A stretch of DNA of 8,067 bases from Actinomycetes bacterium. Its GTDB lineage: Bacteria > Actinomycetota > Actinomycetes > Propionibacteriales > Propionibacteriaceae. The notes under the pieces were generated by a model. It did no database searches. It saw only the letters and a list, made by a program, of their open reading frames with translations, and was not told where the DNA came from. Of this stretch, positions 6,704-8,067 are shown in pieces. The number at the start of each line of letters is the position of its first letter. Position 1 is the first letter of the stretch. The position numbers and the translations under genes are program-made. The stretch spans positions 1-8,067 of the forward strand of contig JAEXCA010000142.1 in the NCBI GenBank assembly GCA_023393755.1, read 5' to 3'.

Positions 6704-7410
6704 CGCTGGACGCCACCACCCGGCTGGCGGTGCGCCGCCGCAGCCAGCGACGACGGCGCTGGCTGCAGTGGCTGTGGATCGCCCTGGGCATCGCGCTGCT
6801 GGCCGGCGCCGTCTACCTGGTCGGGTTCTCGCCGGTGCTGGCGGTCAGCCGGGTGGAGATCTCGGGGACGAAGATCGTCTCCACCAAGGAGGTGTCCCAG
6901 GCGGCGGCGGTGGAACTCGGCACGCCGCTGATCCGGCTCGACCTGGACGGGATCGCCGAACGGGTGGCCGGCCTGCCGCCGGTGGCCGAGGTCAGCGTCA
7001 CCCGGCAGTGGCCCGGTCAGCTGACCGTCGCGATCGTGGAGCGGGAGGCCCGGCTGGCGATCGCCTCCGGCAGCGGGTACCTGATCGCCGACGCCTCCGG
7101 AGTGGTGTTCGACACCGCCACCTCCCGGCCCAAGGGGCTGGTGCAGGTGGAGGCCGACCCGCGCGACCAGCAGACCCTGGCCGACTCCGGTGTGGTGTTC
7201 TCCTCGCTCAGCGAGAAGACCGCCGCCAAGGTGACGGTGATCCAGGCCCGGGGACGCGATGCGATCACGCTGCGGCTGGAGAAGGGCGTCCGGGTGTTCT
7301 GGGGCAGCGCCGAGCAGTCGGAGCTCAAGGCGCAGGTGATCGACGTGCTGCTGGAACAGGACGGCACTGTCTTCGACGTCTCGGCGCCGGCCCATCCGAC
7401 ACGCCGGTGA
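6700..7410 (+). CDS. ftsQ: Cell division protein FtsQ
   Basis: FtsQ (DivIB family) is a bitopic divisome protein that connects early ring components with the septal synthesis machinery through FtsL and FtsB type partners. The 236-residue product has a very basic cytoplasmic N-terminus of about 20 residues (RRRSQRRRR), a single membrane span at about residues 21-43 (rich in W, L, A and I), and then an external POTRA domain from about residue 47 to 118. That domain begins VSRVEISGTKIVSTKEV and includes LGTPLIRLDL, LPPVAEVSVTRQWPGQLTVAIVERE. A beta domain follows (GYLIADASGVVFD, and near the end VRVFWGSAEQSELKAQVI). FtsQ sequences diverge widely, so the call leans on this architecture plus position between murC and ftsZ. 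It is shorter than the E. coli (276) and M. tuberculosis (314) proteins. The ATG overlaps the murC stop (ATGA), implying coupling. Confidence 0.94.
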   Translation: MTLDATTRLAVRRRSQRRRRWLQWLWIALGIALLAGAVYLVGFSPVLAVSRVEISGTKIVSTKEVSQAAAVELGTPLIRLDLDGIAERVAGLPPVAEVSVTRQWPGQLTVAIVEREARLAIASGSGYLIADASGVVFDTATSRPKGLVQVEADPRDQQTLADSGVVFSSLSEKTAAKVTVIQARGRDAITLRLEKGVRVFWGSAEQSELKAQVIDVLLEQDGTVFDVSAPAHPTRR

Positions 7411-7422
7411 GGGTCCGGAGCG

Positions 7423-7450
7423 ACCTCAACCCTGAACCCGTACTTGAGGT
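7423..7450. promoter_or_regulatory. Inverted repeat upstream of ftsZ, possible operator
   Basis: Perfect 7-bp arms acctcaa (7423-7429) and ttgaggt (7444-7450) are separated by 14 bases, so the arm centres are 21 bp apart, about two helical turns. That geometry suits a dimeric DNA-binding protein better than a hairpin, and no T-run follows, so it is not a classic terminator. The site starts 13 bp after the ftsQ stop. A regulatory role is inferred from position and symmetry. Confidence 0.4.
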
Positions 7451-7575
7451 ACACGCCGAGGGATGCCGGGGTGCTTGGTGAACCCTCCGGCCTTCTCATA
7501 GCCTTTCGAGCGCCGAGCAGGATGGTTGTACCTTCCCCTCCGACTGCTATTCCCGCCCCGGCACAGGTCTGGAAC

Positions 7576-7584
7576 AGAAGGTGG
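7576..7584 (+). promoter_or_regulatory. Ribosome binding site for ftsZ
   Basis: The sequence agaaggtgg differs by one base from the core aaggagg and ends 8 bases before the GTG at 7593. A GTG at 7581 is in the same frame but meets a taa stop two codons later, so 7593 is the first usable start. Confidence 0.7.
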
Positions 7585-7592
7585 GATAACCG

Positions 7593-8067
7593 GTGGCGAC
7601 TGCATCACAGAACTACCTGGCCGTGATCAAGGTGGTCGGGGTCGGCGGTGGCGGCGTCAACGCCGTCAACCGGATGATCGAATCCGGCCTGCGCGGCGTC
7701 GAATTCATCGCGGTCAACACCGATGCCCAGGCGCTGCTGATGAGCGATGCCGACGTGAAGCTCGACATCGGCCGCGACCTCACCCGCGGCCTCGGCGCCG
7801 GCGCCCCCCCCGCGAAGGGACGCCAGGCCGCCGACGACCACGCCGACGAGATCGAGGAGGTGCTCAAGGGCGCCGACATGGTCTTCGTCACCGCCGGCGA
7901 GGGCGGCGGCACCGGCACCGGCGGCGCGCCGGTGGTGGCCCGGGTGGCCCGCTCGCTGGGCGCGCTGACCATCGGCGTGGTGACCCGGCCGTTCTCCTTC
8001 GAGGGCAAGCGCCGTTCCACCCAGGCCGAGGACGGCATCGCCGCGCTGCGCGAAGAGGTCGACACCC
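7593..8067 (+). CDS. ftsZ: Cell division GTPase FtsZ (partial, 3' part beyond the window)
   Basis: FtsZ is the tubulin-like GTPase that polymerises into the cytoplasmic division ring. The first 158 codons are present, covering most of the GTP-binding domain: NYLAVIKVVGVGGGGVNAVNRMI (T1 loop), FIAVNTDAQAL, LGAGAPPAKGRQAA (T3 loop), the tubulin signature GGGTGTGG (Gly104 to Gly111) and VTRPFSFEGKRR. The reading frame is intact to the right edge. The short N-terminus before NYLAVIKVVGVG fits actinobacterial FtsZ. One oddity is Pro72-Pro73 in the T3 loop, where most FtsZ proteins have Asn-Pro or Asp-Pro; these codons lie in a run of eight C at 7804-7811. The T7 catalytic loop and C-terminal tail lie outside the window. 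The start is set by the ribosome binding site at 7576-7584. Product certain; activity of the variant loop not known. Confidence 0.97.
   Translation, partial: MATASQNYLAVIKVVGVGGGGVNAVNRMIESGLRGVEFIAVNTDAQALLMSDADVKLDIGRDLTRGLGAGAPPAKGRQAADDHADEIEEVLKGADMVFVTAGEGGGTGTGGAPVVARVARSLGALTIGVVTRPFSFEGKRRSTQAEDGIAALREEVDT

Larger units (their letters stand above)
7411..7592 (+). promoter_or_regulatory. ftsQ-ftsZ intergenic leader, probable ftsZ control region
   Basis: This 182-bp gap is by far the longest in the cluster and has lower GC than the genes around it. In actinobacteria ftsZ commonly has its own promoters here, and by position that role is likely. I looked for sigma-A type boxes and found only weak candidates: ttggtg (7475-7480) with a catagc-like box near 7497, and ttgtac (7526-7531) with a tgctat-like box near 7545. 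Neither pair has good spacing and sequence together, so I do not assign a promoter. I see no convincing short gene or terminator in the gap. Confidence 0.5.

Noticed and set aside
7411..7460. Transcription terminator after ftsQ
   Set aside because: The inverted repeat there has short arms, a 14-base gap and no T-run, so it does not look like an intrinsic terminator.
7444..7626. Small open frame of about 60 codons across the ftsQ-ftsZ gap
   Set aside because: It has no ribosome binding site, no recognisable sequence, and overlaps the ftsZ start in another frame.

Overview
The window is a high-GC stretch (strong G/C preference at third codon positions, several GTG starts) holding the central part of a division and cell wall (dcw) cluster. 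The order is murF (3' end only), mraY, murD, ftsW, murG, murC, ftsQ, ftsZ (5' part only), all on the + strand. Direct passage from murC to ftsQ to ftsZ, with no murB, ddl or ftsA between them, is the arrangement known from Actinomycetota. The FtsZ and Mur protein sequences also read as actinobacterial. A member of the Propionibacteriales is my guess; the sequence does not prove it.

Layout: positions 1 to about 126 carry a piece of murF reading on the - strand, followed by the true murF 3' end on the + strand. These two pieces cannot belong to one intact gene as written. mraY overlaps murF (ATGA), murD overlaps the mraY stop by one base (TAGTG), and ftsW follows murD after 16 bp with a strong Shine-Dalgarno site. 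murG follows ftsW after 10 bp, murC follows murG after 1 bp, and ftsQ overlaps murC (ATGA). A 182-bp gap containing an inverted repeat precedes ftsZ, which runs off the right edge after about 158 codons.

How the genes work together: MurC, MurD and MurF add amino acids to UDP-MurNAc in the cytoplasm. MraY loads the product onto undecaprenyl phosphate to give lipid I, and MurG adds GlcNAc to give lipid II. FtsW polymerises lipid II at the septum, FtsQ links the septal synthase to the divisome, and FtsZ forms the ring that positions it. The tight packing from murF to ftsQ suggests one transcription unit with translational coupling. The gap before ftsZ is where extra, separate control of ftsZ would be expected.

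I see no undescribed multi-gene system here. The points worth a second look are: (1) the inverted murF fragment at the left edge, which looks like a fold-back chimera or an inversion; (2) an in-frame insertion of about 81 bp in murD, with atypical codon use and internal palindromes, placed between two active-site residues; (3) the inverted repeat upstream of ftsZ; (4) an unusual Pro-Pro in the FtsZ T3 loop, encoded by a run of eight C.
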